A stretch of 64,000 bases of DNA, from assembly GCA_020687485.1 (NCBI GenBank), contig JAJEQR010000006.1, forward strand, positions 49,650 to 113,649, read 5' to 3'. The notes under the pieces are model-generated. The model searched no databases and was not told where the DNA came from. It worked only from the letters and a program-made list of their open reading frames with translations. The stretch's first letter is position 1. Each line of letters opens with the position of its first letter. Position numbers and translations under genes: made by a program. Shown here in pieces: positions 1 to 8,792 of the stretch. The DNA is from Hominifimenecus microfluidus. Its GTDB lineage: Bacteria > Bacillota > Clostridia > Lachnospirales > Lachnospiraceae.

Positions 1-1131
1 GCACCAGTGCTTCATGATTTGGCAGCAGTTCGTCCCTTCCGAATGCTGGGAGACGCAGGTTTTATGGAGGATGGCAGCACAGATCAGGGAATCAAAGAAA
101 TCGTAGGAACAGGTCCGTGGATGCTGACTGATTATGTGGAAAATGAGTATGCGACCTTTGAACAGAATCCGTATTACTGGGGCGAGGCTCCGAAGATTGA
201 TGGCTTTACGCTGAAAGTGTTTACAGATGGACAAACAGCAGTGAGCGCACTGGAGGCTGGCGAGATTGACATGATTTATGATATGTATGAGAGCCAGCTG
301 ATGAGCGTAGATACCTACAATTCTCTCGTAGATGCAGGATATAATTCCTTCATTTCCGAGCCGGTGCTGACCCGTGCTCTGACATTGAATTCTCAGGTGG
401 AACCGTTGAATGATTTCAATGTACGTAAGGCTCTGATTCTTGCACTGGATCGTGAATCCATTGTACAGAGTGTATTTGGTGGTCTGGAGGAAATGGCTCA
501 GTCTTACTACTGGCCGGGAACCATGGACTGTAATGTTGGTCTGAAGGGCTATTCCTACAACGTGGAAGAGGCAAACAAGCTTCTGGATGAAGATGGCTGG
601 GTTCTGGAAGACGGAAAAGAATATCGTACCAAGGACGGCAAGGAGCTGGCTGTAACTTTCTACTATGATGCGTCCAACGTGGTTCAGACCTCTTTTGCAC
701 AGATTTGTCAGTCTGAAGTGAAAAAGATTGGTATGAATATGAAAATCATGGGCGAAGAGTATAGTGCAAATATTTCCAGAATCTACAGCGGTGAGTTTGA
801 GATTGGTTATACCGTAAGCTGGGGCGATCCCTACGATCCCCATTCTACACTGGCAGCAATGGCAACCGTAGGCGGAAGTGCAGAGTATTTTGCACTTGCA
901 TCCATGGAGAACTTTGATGATTTTGCAGCCAAGGTAGCTGCGGCACCGAAGGCAGTAGATGCTGAAGAACGTCAAGCTCTTTACAAAGAAATAATGCAGG
1001 CGATTGAGGATGAATACAGTATTATTCCGATTTCCTACCAGACAAACAGAGCGATTACGCAGACCAATATTTCAGGTGTAACCTTTGGTTTATCCAATAT
1101 CATGCCGCTGAATGAACTGACGGTAGAGTAA
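1..1131 (+). CDS. ABC transporter substrate-binding protein, NikA/DppA type (5' partial)
   Basis: The reading frame is open from base 1, so the signal peptide and first lobe lie outside the window. The visible 376 codons are the C-terminal part of a family 5 extracellular solute-binding lipoprotein. The stretch GTGPWMLTDY followed by NPYYWGEAPKIDGF and the later GEIDMIYD is typical of NikA-like and dipeptide-binding proteins. It would capture a nickel chelate, an opine-type metallophore or a peptide outside the membrane and pass it to the permeases encoded just downstream. The NikA-like spacing of these motifs makes a metal chelate somewhat more likely than a peptide, but the ligand cannot be read from sequence. 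A hairpin separates it from the permease genes. Confidence 0.88.
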   Translation, partial: APVLHDLAAVRPFRMLGDAGFMEDGSTDQGIKEIVGTGPWMLTDYVENEYATFEQNPYYWGEAPKIDGFTLKVFTDGQTAVSALEAGEIDMIYDMYESQLMSVDTYNSLVDAGYNSFISEPVLTRALTLNSQVEPLNDFNVRKALILALDRESIVQSVFGGLEEMAQSYYWPGTMDCNVGLKGYSYNVEEANKLLDEDGWVLEDGKEYRTKDGKELAVTFYYDASNVVQTSFAQICQSEVKKIGMNMKIMGEEYSANISRIYSGEFEIGYTVSWGDPYDPHSTLAAMATVGGSAEYFALASMENFDDFAAKVAAAPKAVDAEERQALYKEIMQAIEDEYSIIPISYQTNRAITQTNISGVTFGLSNIMPLNELTVE

Positions 1132-1152
1132 AAGTCTTGAACATATAGCAGG

Positions 1153-1188
1153 AAAAGCATTTGGCCGGGAAACTGGTCAGATGCTTTT
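1153..1188 (+). terminator. intra-operon hairpin after the binding protein gene
   Basis: AAAAGCATTTGGCC (1153-1166) pairs with GGTCAGATGCTTTT (1175-1188), giving a 14-bp stem with two G-U pairs and an 8-nt loop. The 3' arm ends in TTTT. It lies between the binding-protein gene and the permeases. It probably acts as a partial terminator or mRNA-stabilising hairpin that leaves the binding protein more abundant than the membrane parts. Confidence 0.65.
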
Positions 1189-1207
1189 CTAATACTTAGG
1201 AGAAGTC

Positions 1208-2146
1208 ATGAGAAAATATATAATCAAACAGATTTTGATGATTATCCCCACCTTACTGATTGTTTCGATTGTTGCATTTGGGATGATACGAATGCTTCCG
1301 GCAGATGCGGTGGAAACCTATATGCTGGCGAACCATCTGGAAATGACAGATGAAAATATCGCAATGGTGGAAGAAAAGTTTGGTCTGCACGAACCGGTGG
1401 TGACACAGTATTTCAGCTGGGTGAGTGCTGTGCTGCACCTAGATTTTGGAGAATCTTACACGTCCAATCAGGAGGTGGCCGATATGCTGTGGAAGGCTTT
1501 CAAGGCAACTGCGCAGCTTGCTGGTGCCGCGATGCTCTGGATTGTGGTACTTACCCCTGTTTTGGGTATTTTTTCCGCAAAAAAACCGAATGGATGGATG
1601 GACGGCTTTACAAGGATGTTTTGTTTGATGGGAACAGCAATTCCGACCTTTGTATTAGGCTTTTTCATGATTCGACTATTTGGTGTGCAATTAAAAATTT
1701 TACCTGTTTCGGGAAAAGAAAGCTGGATGAATTATATTATGCCCTCCTTTGCCTTATCCTTGGCTCATATTTCCAGCTTTGTGCAGATGCTGCGAAATGA
1801 AATGCTGGAAAATAAAAAGGGTGCTTTTACACTCTATGCCAATGCCAGAGGTATCAAAGAGGGAGTTGTATTTCGTACACATATTTTAAAAAATTCCATG
1901 CTTCCGGTGGTAAATACAGTGGGAATTTCCATTGGAAGATTGATTGCCGGTACGGTTGTAATTGAGAATGTATTTTCCTGGCCCGGCTTGGGACAGTTGA
2001 TTACAAAAGCGATTCTGGCAAGAGATTATCCGGTGATACAGGCTTATATTTTACTGATTGCCATTGTTTTTATTTGTGCAAACCTGATTGCTGACTTATT
2101 GAGTGCCTGGGTAGATCCAAGAATCAGATTGGGGGAAAAGGGATGA
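1208..2146 (+). CDS. ABC transporter permease, NikB/DppB type
   Basis: A 312-residue membrane protein starting with a transmembrane helix (MRKYIIKQILMIIPTLLIVS), as in NikB/DppB/OppB permeases. The cytoplasmic EAA-type loop that docks on the ATPase is seen as YANARGIKEGVVFRTHILKN, followed by LPVVN. It forms half of the transmembrane channel with the next gene product, which starts four bases before this stop (ATGA overlap). AGGAGA lies before ATG 1208. Length and topology are normal for the family. The substrate follows that of the binding protein: nickel, metal chelate or peptide. Confidence 0.92.
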   Translation: MRKYIIKQILMIIPTLLIVSIVAFGMIRMLPADAVETYMLANHLEMTDENIAMVEEKFGLHEPVVTQYFSWVSAVLHLDFGESYTSNQEVADMLWKAFKATAQLAGAAMLWIVVLTPVLGIFSAKKPNGWMDGFTRMFCLMGTAIPTFVLGFFMIRLFGVQLKILPVSGKESWMNYIMPSFALSLAHISSFVQMLRNEMLENKKGAFTLYANARGIKEGVVFRTHILKNSMLPVVNTVGISIGRLIAGTVVIENVFSWPGLGQLITKAILARDYPVIQAYILLIAIVFICANLIADLLSAWVDPRIRLGEKG

Positions 2147-2952
2147 AAAAGAAGATACCATTTCGAATTTATATTGTATCGGCATTTTTGCTGCTCGTTC
2201 TGATCGTTATGGCATTTGCCCCGCAGCTAATTACTCACGATCCGACTGCAGTGGATTTGCTGAATAAATACGATCCCAGCAGCTTGACCTATCCATTTGG
2301 TACCGATGATTACGGACGCTGTGTTTTCTGTAGATGCTTGCTTGCTATCCGTAATTCGGTGGGGATTGCAGTTTCCATTGAGACAGTCACAGTGCTCATA
2401 GGTACGATTCTTGGGATGCTGGCAGCATACATTGGCGGGGTGTTTGATCAGATTGTAAATGTAGTAAGTGAGGCACTTTTGTCCTTTCCCAGTGTAATAT
2501 TGATTATGATGATTGTGGCCTTCCTGGGAGCAAGCACAGAAAATATCATTCTGGCCATGCTGATGGTGAACTGGATCTGGTATACCCGTATTTCCAGAAG
2601 CCTTACACTTACCTTAAAAGAACGAAAATATGTACAGGCTGCAAAGCTTTGCGGAGCTTCCTCAGCAACTATATTGCTGAGGCATATTGCTCCGGGCTTA
2701 ATGTCTCAGATGGTTGTGCAGTTTACTATGTCACTGGGAAGTGTGATTCTTGGACTGGCCGGCTTTTCTTTCCTGGGAATTGGTATCCAGCGTCCCACCC
2801 CTGAGCTAGGAATTATGATTAGTGACGGCTGTGGCCTGATTCGTACTAATTTTATGGTACTGTTCTGGCCAAGTCTCATTCTGTTTCTGATCGTACTTTC
2901 TTTTCAGATTTTGGGTGACTGGGTCAGTGAGCGCTTGCGAGGCAGAGCATAG
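2143..2952 (+). CDS. ABC transporter permease, NikC/DppC type
   Basis: A 269-residue permease with the N-terminal helix, the FGTDDYGRCVFCRCL motif characteristic of OppC/NikC-type permeases (FGTDxxGRD/CxxSR) and the ATPase-docking loop YVQAAKLCGASSATILLRHI followed by APG. It partners the preceding permease. The start overlaps that gene's stop, indicating translational coupling. Canonical members have Asp and Ser-Arg in the FGTD..GR motif; here Cys replaces the usual Asp (GRCVFCR), a mild deviation also found in clostridial homologues as far as I recall. Confidence 0.9.
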   Translation: MKKKIPFRIYIVSAFLLLVLIVMAFAPQLITHDPTAVDLLNKYDPSSLTYPFGTDDYGRCVFCRCLLAIRNSVGIAVSIETVTVLIGTILGMLAAYIGGVFDQIVNVVSEALLSFPSVILIMMIVAFLGASTENIILAMLMVNWIWYTRISRSLTLTLKERKYVQAAKLCGASSATILLRHIAPGLMSQMVVQFTMSLGSVILGLAGFSFLGIGIQRPTPELGIMISDGCGLIRTNFMVLFWPSLILFLIVLSFQILGDWVSERLRGRA

Positions 2953-2960
2953 GAGGACAT

Positions 2961-3929
2961 ATGAAGGAACAATTAAGAACCGAGAAATGGTCGGTGTACT
3001 TAAAGCAACAGGATAAAAGACTTCGTGTCATTACAGAAACAGATCTTAAAATCAAGACAGGAGAAATCATCGGTCTGATTGGAGAGAGTGGTTGCGGAAA
3101 GAGTGTCTTCTGGAAAAGTGTACTTGGATTACAGAACCCCGCTGTGTGGGAGCTGGAAGGGAATGCGTGGATTCGTGGAGAAATGGTCAATTTTCAGAAT
3201 CCGGAGGAACTTCGCAGCATGAGGGGCCGGGAGGCGGCAGTTATTTTGCAGGATCCGATGAGTTCCTTTGATCAGGTTTTCACCATTGAACAGCATTTCT
3301 GGGAAACGGCAAAGGCACATACGAACTGGAGCAGAAAGGAAACAGCAGAAAAGGCGGTGGAGCTTTTGCGTCGTCTGTATATCCGGGAACCAGAGCAGGT
3401 ACTGCAAATGTATCCCTTCCAGTGCAGCGGCGGTATGCTGCAGCGTATCATGATTGCCATTGCCCTGATGATGGAGCCGGCAGTTTTAATTGCAGATGAG
3501 CCAACCACGTCGGTGGATGTAACCGTTCAAAGAGAAATCCTTTCCATGCTTAAGGAGTTAAATCAGAAGCAGCAGACAAGCATTTTGTACATTTCCCATG
3601 ATTTGCGGGCCGTAGAAAGTATTTCGGATTATGTGTATGTCATGTATGCGGGATATGTGGTGGAAAGCTTTCCGGTTTCCCGATTAAAAGAAGAAAACGT
3701 CAGACATCCTTATACACAGAAGCTTCTGGAGGCACGTCCGTCCTTTACCAAGAAACGTCTGCCGGTTTTGCAGGGAAGACCACCGGAGCTTATGGAGCGG
3801 CAAAGTGGCTGTCCATTTGCAGCCAGATGCCCCATGGCAGATGAGGCATGTAAGACATTTGATATGAAAAAAACGGCAATTTCAGAGAATCATATGGTTC
3901 GATGTCGGAAACAGGAGGGGCTTTCATGA
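2961..3929 (+). CDS. ABC transporter ATPase, NikD/DppD type
   Basis: A 322-residue nucleotide-binding protein. Walker A is GESGCGKS, the signature is CSGGMLQR, Walker B is VLIADEPTTSVD, and the switch histidine lies in ISHDL. The C-terminal oligopeptide/nickel extension is present, with the cysteine-rich GCPFAARCPMADEAC. It powers the NikB/C-type permeases with the next gene product. AGGAGG precedes ATG 2961, 8 bp after the upstream stop. The signature reads CSGG instead of LSGG, which is common in this subfamily. Confidence 0.92.
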   Translation: MKEQLRTEKWSVYLKQQDKRLRVITETDLKIKTGEIIGLIGESGCGKSVFWKSVLGLQNPAVWELEGNAWIRGEMVNFQNPEELRSMRGREAAVILQDPMSSFDQVFTIEQHFWETAKAHTNWSRKETAEKAVELLRRLYIREPEQVLQMYPFQCSGGMLQRIMIAIALMMEPAVLIADEPTTSVDVTVQREILSMLKELNQKQQTSILYISHDLRAVESISDYVYVMYAGYVVESFPVSRLKEENVRHPYTQKLLEARPSFTKKRLPVLQGRPPELMERQSGCPFAARCPMADEACKTFDMKKTAISENHMVRCRKQEGLS

Positions 3930-4861
3930 GTTTTCTTGAGATAAAACAGGTCTCTAAAACATATAAAAGTGGTGGAAAATTTCACAGCAGAGAGATTCAG
4001 GCTGTAAAGGACGTTTCTTTTACCATGGAAAAGGGTGAATGCCTTGCGATTGTGGGGGAAAGCGGAAGCGGAAAAAGTACGCTTGGACGTATGGTTGTGG
4101 GCCTCGAGCCGACTACAGACGGAGAAATTCTTTTCCAGGGCTCTAAGGTCTGGAGTAAGCATATGAGCAAGGAACGCAGACAGGCACTGCAGATGGTATA
4201 TCAAAACTCTTTTGAGGTAACCAACCCTAAGTTTACGGCAGCTCAGATTGTAGAAGAGCCGCTGCGTTATTTTCGGCTTGTGCCTCCTGAAAAAAGACGG
4301 GAGCGTGAGCAGAAACTTTTGGCTCGTATGGGGATACCGGAAAGCGAAATGGATAAAAAAGCAGCTTCCTTCAGCGGAGGACAACTGCAGCGTATCTGCA
4401 TTGCAAGAGCATTGGCTGCAGCCCCGGAGCTGATTTTGCTGGATGAACCCTTGAGCAGCCTGGATGTTTCCGTGCAGGCTCAGATTTTGAATCTGCTTCA
4501 GGATATTAAGGAAGAATATCAGCTGACCTATCTTTTGATCAGTCATGATCTGGAGGTAGTGTATTATCTGTCAGATCGACTGATTGTGATGTATTTTGGA
4601 AAGGTTGTAGAACAGATTGATGATATCAGCCTGTTTGAAGAATTGTCGCATCCCTATTCGCTGGATTTGATTGACGCAGCAACCTATCAGGAAACGGATA
4701 CCCATCATGGAGAGGATGTGCTTCCGACGAAGGGCTGCATTTATGCCAGCCGCTGTAAGCGGGCTTGCGAACGTTGCCGGACAGAGGAACCGATGCTGCG
4801 GGAGATCAGACCTAAACATAAGATAGCATGTCATTTTGGAGTGGAAGATGAAAAAGAATAA
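3926..4861 (+). CDS. ABC transporter ATPase, NikE/DppF type
   Basis: A 311-residue ATPase and the second motor of the importer. Walker A is GESGSGKST, the signature FSGGQLQR, Walker B LILLDEPLSSLD, the switch region ISHDLEVV, and the C-terminal extension GCIYASRCKRACERC. I place the start at ATG 3926, which follows AGGAGGGG at 3912-3919 and overlaps the previous stop by four bases. An in-frame ATG at 3902 lacks a ribosome site. Confidence 0.92.
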   Translation: MSFLEIKQVSKTYKSGGKFHSREIQAVKDVSFTMEKGECLAIVGESGSGKSTLGRMVVGLEPTTDGEILFQGSKVWSKHMSKERRQALQMVYQNSFEVTNPKFTAAQIVEEPLRYFRLVPPEKRREREQKLLARMGIPESEMDKKAASFSGGQLQRICIARALAAAPELILLDEPLSSLDVSVQAQILNLLQDIKEEYQLTYLLISHDLEVVYYLSDRLIVMYFGKVVEQIDDISLFEELSHPYSLDLIDAATYQETDTHHGEDVLPTKGCIYASRCKRACERCRTEEPMLREIRPKHKIACHFGVEDEKE

Positions 4862-6194
4862 ATCAAACAGAGATTTGACGAAGGGCGTAATCTGGAAACA
4901 ATTGCTGCTGTTTGCCCTGCCCCTTTTGGGTTCCAGTTTTATTCAGCAGTTATACAATACGGTGGACCTTCTGTTTGCAGGAAATATGATAGGAAAACAC
5001 GCGACGGCGGCCGTAGGTGCCAGTTCCCTTGTCATTACCTGTATCGTAGGCTTTTTTACCGGATTGTCAGTGGGAATCAGCGTGATTGTTTCCCAGACTG
5101 TTGGCTCCGAGAATCGTGAAAAGGTTGACCGGACCATACATACCGCTATGGGCTTAAGTCTCGTAGGTGGTGGAATTTTATCCGTTTTTGGTATTCTTGC
5201 TGCCAGAACCATTCTGACCTGGATGGATACACCGGCAGAGATTATGGATTCGGCAGTGGCATATGTACAGATTTATCTGTTAAGCATGATTCCCCTGATG
5301 ATCTATAATATGAATGCGGGTATTATCCGCGCCATGGGAAATTCCAGAGTGCCTATGCAGATCCAGCTTGTAGGAGGAATCACCAATGTGATTATGGATT
5401 ACGTCAGCATTCGTTACTTTGGTATGGGAGTAGAGGGTGTTGCCTGGGCAACCATGCTTTCCCAGGGAGTAGCGGCGGTGCTGTCCACCCTGTATCTGAT
5501 GAAACGGGACGCAGAGTATCAGCTTCAATGGAAAAGGGTACGTATTTCCGGAGATATTTTGCGTGAAGTAGTAAGAATCGGTATTCCGGCAGGACTGCAG
5601 AACCTGGTTATTACCCTCTCTAACGTATTTGTACAGCATGAAATCAATGGCTTTGGCGTGGATTCCATTGCAGCCTTTGCCTCCTATTTCAAGGTGGAGC
5701 TTTTGAACTATCTGCCCATCGTAGCTTTTGGTCAGGCGATTATGACTTTTACCGGTCAGAACATAGGTGCAGGCAAGCTGGAACGGGTAAAAAAAGGTGT
5801 CAAGGTATGTATTGCTATGGGAATCACCTACACGGTATGCTCGGCTGGTCTTTTGCTTTTGTTTGGGGAGGCAGCCTTTGGTGTATTTAATAAGGATGCA
5901 GCAGTCATTGCCTGTGGTCTTCGGATTATCCGTGTGACTTTCCCGTTTTACTGGTTATATGTGATTCTGGAGGTGCTGGCAGATGCCATTCGTGGTGTGG
6001 GACAATCCATGCCGCCTATGATGATTATACTGATGACCATCTGTGTACTGCGAACCATTTTCCTTATGATATTTACAAATATCTGGGGCAGTCTTGAGGC
6101 GGTAGCAGCCACCTATCCTTCTGCATGGCTGGCAGCAGCGATCTGCTTTGTGATTTACTGGAAGAGCGGAAGATGGATGAAAAAGGCGGAATAG
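4848..6194 (+). CDS. MATE-family efflux transporter
   Basis: A 448-residue polytopic membrane protein with about 12 predicted helices. The N-terminus (DLTKGVIWKQLLLFALPLLG, then SSFIQQLYNTVDLLFAG) is the classic NorM/DinF-like MATE entry. It would export a cation or small molecule using a sodium or proton gradient. ATG 4848 overlaps the upstream ATPase gene by 14 bp. Its place between a NikA-type importer and a methyltransferase suggests it exports a compound connected with the importer, for example a metallophore, but this is inference; MATE genes are common and their substrates broad. Confidence 0.9.
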   Translation: MKKNKSNRDLTKGVIWKQLLLFALPLLGSSFIQQLYNTVDLLFAGNMIGKHATAAVGASSLVITCIVGFFTGLSVGISVIVSQTVGSENREKVDRTIHTAMGLSLVGGGILSVFGILAARTILTWMDTPAEIMDSAVAYVQIYLLSMIPLMIYNMNAGIIRAMGNSRVPMQIQLVGGITNVIMDYVSIRYFGMGVEGVAWATMLSQGVAAVLSTLYLMKRDAEYQLQWKRVRISGDILREVVRIGIPAGLQNLVITLSNVFVQHEINGFGVDSIAAFASYFKVELLNYLPIVAFGQAIMTFTGQNIGAGKLERVKKGVKVCIAMGITYTVCSAGLLLLFGEAAFGVFNKDAAVIACGLRIIRVTFPFYWLYVILEVLADAIRGVGQSMPPMMIILMTICVLRTIFLMIFTNIWGSLEAVAATYPSAWLAAAICFVIYWKSGRWMKKAE

Positions 6195-6204
6195 GAGAGG
6201 CAGT

Positions 6205-6996
6205 ATGAAAAGTACAAGTGATAATACATGGATTGACCGCATGGATGCTCATGGAGATGGGGATACCTGGTCGGTGGGATCGGGAAATTACGATCGGATT
6301 ATTCAGGATGAGCTGAACAGTGACCGGCCTGGTAAATGGCAGAAAAAAATTCTTTCCCAGGTGGATTCCAGTCAACCATTGGAGATATTGGATATTGGCT
6401 GCGGCCCCGGTTTCTTTACCATTGTATTGGGACAGCTGGGACATAAAATGACGGCCATCGATGGTGCAGACGGAATGCTGGAAAAAGCAGTGAAAAATAT
6501 CAAAGCTTCCAGAGTAAAGGCAGATATCTTCAAGATGGACTGTCAGAAGCTGGATTTTCCGGACAATACCTTTGATTTGGTGGTGAGTCGGAATGTGACC
6601 CATGCTTTGCAGGATCATCCGGGAGCCTATGCAGAATGGAAACGTGTGCTAAAACCGGGCGGAGTGCTTTTGATTTTCGACGCAAACTGGCATTTGACAG
6701 GTCTGCCGGGACCCTTGCGTGAGCAATATAAAAAGGATTGGGCAGAGTGCATACGCAGGTTTGGAAGCGACTTTAATGGGCATACGGACCCAGATGTGAC
6801 CTTGGAGAGCTTCGAACCGGAATCCGCTCATTTGCTGGGTGATTTGCTGCGCCCGGATTGGGATCTGGGAATTCTGGCAGCACTTGGATATCGTGAAATT
6901 ACGACGGAACGAAATATCATAAAAGAAATGTGGGATGAGAAAGAACAGTTGATTTATGGCACGACTCCAATGTTTATGATACGCGCAGTAAAATAG
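6205..6996 (+). CDS. class I SAM-dependent methyltransferase
   Basis: A 263-residue cytoplasmic methyltransferase of the UbiE/Methyltransf_11 type. Motif I is ILDIGCGPGFFTIVLG. The acidic loop after it ends in AIDGADGM. Post-I contains FKMDCQKLDFPDNTFDLVVS. The region WKRVLKPGGVLLIFDANW is motif III. The C-terminal third is variable and should hold the acceptor pocket, so the substrate is unknown. AGGAGAGG precedes ATG 6205, 10 bp after the MATE gene, so it belongs to the same operon. A methylated small molecule handled by the neighbouring exporters is a reasonable guess. Confidence 0.88.
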   Translation: MKSTSDNTWIDRMDAHGDGDTWSVGSGNYDRIIQDELNSDRPGKWQKKILSQVDSSQPLEILDIGCGPGFFTIVLGQLGHKMTAIDGADGMLEKAVKNIKASRVKADIFKMDCQKLDFPDNTFDLVVSRNVTHALQDHPGAYAEWKRVLKPGGVLLIFDANWHLTGLPGPLREQYKKDWAECIRRFGSDFNGHTDPDVTLESFEPESAHLLGDLLRPDWDLGILAALGYREITTERNIIKEMWDEKEQLIYGTTPMFMIRAVK

Positions 6997-7010
6997 AAAA
7001 GGAGCACAAA

Positions 7011-8792
7011 ATGAGAACAGCAGAGTACAAAAATAAGGCAAGGCAGATTTGGTGGTTATTAACGATGAGTCCGGGCTGGATGATGGCCGCAGTTGCTTTG
7101 GCAGTTTTGTCCTCTGTTTTCTTTTTTGTGCCTTATTTGGCGGCAGGGATTCTTTTACAGGAGCAGCTGGCGGGAAATGGCAGCTTTGACAGAATGCTTT
7201 TTTGGGGAATCGCAGCCTTTGTGGGAGCTGCGGTTTTTGTGATTGGCTATTTTGCTTCTTTATCCTGTTCCCACATGGCTTCCTTTCAGGCAGAAACCAA
7301 GTTAAAAATGCAGGCCATCGACCATTTGGGAAAGCTTCCCATGGGTCGGGTTCAGGCAATGGGACAGGGAGAAACCCTGGCACTTTTAGAGGGCGGTATC
7401 AAAGAAATACAGTCCTTTCTGGCGCATGCGGTTCCTGAAATTGTGCAGGCTATTTTGATGCCTTTGATTTTGTTTGGGCTGATGTTTGCAGTAGATTATC
7501 GCTATGCCATAGCGGTATGTGTGGTTCTGGCTGTGGTGTATCGCTTTCAGATGCTGTCAAATGGACCTGGCGGGGCCACAGACATGATGAAGGTGTACCT
7601 GGATGCACTTGCGGATCTGCATCATGATTCTGTGGAATATGTGCGGGGAATCCGGGAGATTCGCCTTTATGGGGAAGGAAAAGTACAGGCAGAAAAGCTC
7701 CATCACACTATTCGCAGATACACGCAGGTGTGTATTCCTTACAACCTGATATGGGAAAAATATCGTTGTATTTTTTCCGGAATGCTGCACAATCTGTATC
7801 TGGCTGTCCTGCCGGTTGGGACAGTTCTGTTGAAAGCGGGTGATAGGAAAGAACGCCTTGCCATATTCCTGTACTATCTGTTGCTTACTCTCTCTGCAAA
7901 AACACTGGTGCCCAAACTGGAGGGCATTGGCTTTACACTTTTGCGTGTGCTGGAGCAGGTACAGCGGCTGGAAAGCTTTCTGCAGGAGAAAGAGCTGACA
8001 GAAGTGACATGTGGACAAAAACCGGAAAACTGCAGAGTAGAATTCCAAAATGTCAGCTTTTCCTATACGGAGGATAAGCAGGCGCTGCATCAGGTATCCT
8101 TTGTGGCGGAGCCTGGAACACTGACGGCTCTGGTAGGGCATTCCGGCTCCGGAAAAAGTACACTTTTAAAACTCTTGCTGCGTTTTTGGGAGCCAAAAGA
8201 GGGGGAAATTACCATTGGTGGCGTGGAATTAAAACACATGAGCTGGGAAGAGCTTGCCAATCAAGTTGTTTGTGTATTTCAGGAGCCTTATTTATTTCAC
8301 GCTACAGTAGCTGAAAATATACGGGGCGGTAAAAAGCAGGCAGATATGGAAGAAATTATAAGCGCTGCCCAAATGGCAGGCTGCGAGGAATTTATTCAGA
8401 AGCTGCCCCAGGGATATGAGACGGTTTTGGGAGAAGGCATCCGGCTGTCCGGTGGAGAAAAACAAAGGCTATCCATTGCCAGAGCCATTTTGCAGGATGC
8501 ACCCATTGTACTTCTGGACGAGGTGACCTCCGCCTCTGACCCGGAAAATGAACGAAAAATTCAAAGGGCTGTAGATGCCTTGATTCAGCATAAAACGGTT
8601 TTTGCGGCTGCGCACAGACTTCCTTCCATAAAAAGAGCAGATCAGATTCTGGTACTGGAGCAGGGGCGAATTGCGGAGCAGGGAAAGCATGAGGACTTGC
8701 TGAACATGCAGGGAATTTACGCAGGAATGTGGTCGTCTTATGCAAGAATCATGAATTGGAAGGTAAAGGAGGGCATTCATCATGAACAGTAA
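7011..8792 (+). CDS. ABC exporter-type half-transporter (membrane plus ATPase)
   Basis: A 593-residue fusion of a six-helix type IV exporter domain (about residues 1-320) and an ATPase. Walker A is GHSGSGKST, signature LSGGEKQR, Walker B IVLLDEVTSASD, switch AAHRLPS. The D-loop reads SASD where SALD is usual. It should pair with the next gene product as a heterodimer, as in the YbtP/YbtQ and IrtA/IrtB type that import siderophores despite an exporter fold. The ribosome site AAAGGAG lies before ATG 7011, and the end overlaps the next start by 11 bp. Confidence 0.9.
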   Translation: MRTAEYKNKARQIWWLLTMSPGWMMAAVALAVLSSVFFFVPYLAAGILLQEQLAGNGSFDRMLFWGIAAFVGAAVFVIGYFASLSCSHMASFQAETKLKMQAIDHLGKLPMGRVQAMGQGETLALLEGGIKEIQSFLAHAVPEIVQAILMPLILFGLMFAVDYRYAIAVCVVLAVVYRFQMLSNGPGGATDMMKVYLDALADLHHDSVEYVRGIREIRLYGEGKVQAEKLHHTIRRYTQVCIPYNLIWEKYRCIFSGMLHNLYLAVLPVGTVLLKAGDRKERLAIFLYYLLLTLSAKTLVPKLEGIGFTLLRVLEQVQRLESFLQEKELTEVTCGQKPENCRVEFQNVSFSYTEDKQALHQVSFVAEPGTLTALVGHSGSGKSTLLKLLLRFWEPKEGEITIGGVELKHMSWEELANQVVCVFQEPYLFHATVAENIRGGKKQADMEEIISAAQMAGCEEFIQKLPQGYETVLGEGIRLSGGEKQRLSIARAILQDAPIVLLDEVTSASDPENERKIQRAVDALIQHKTVFAAAHRLPSIKRADQILVLEQGRIAEQGKHEDLLNMQGIYAGMWSSYARIMNWKVKEGIHHEQ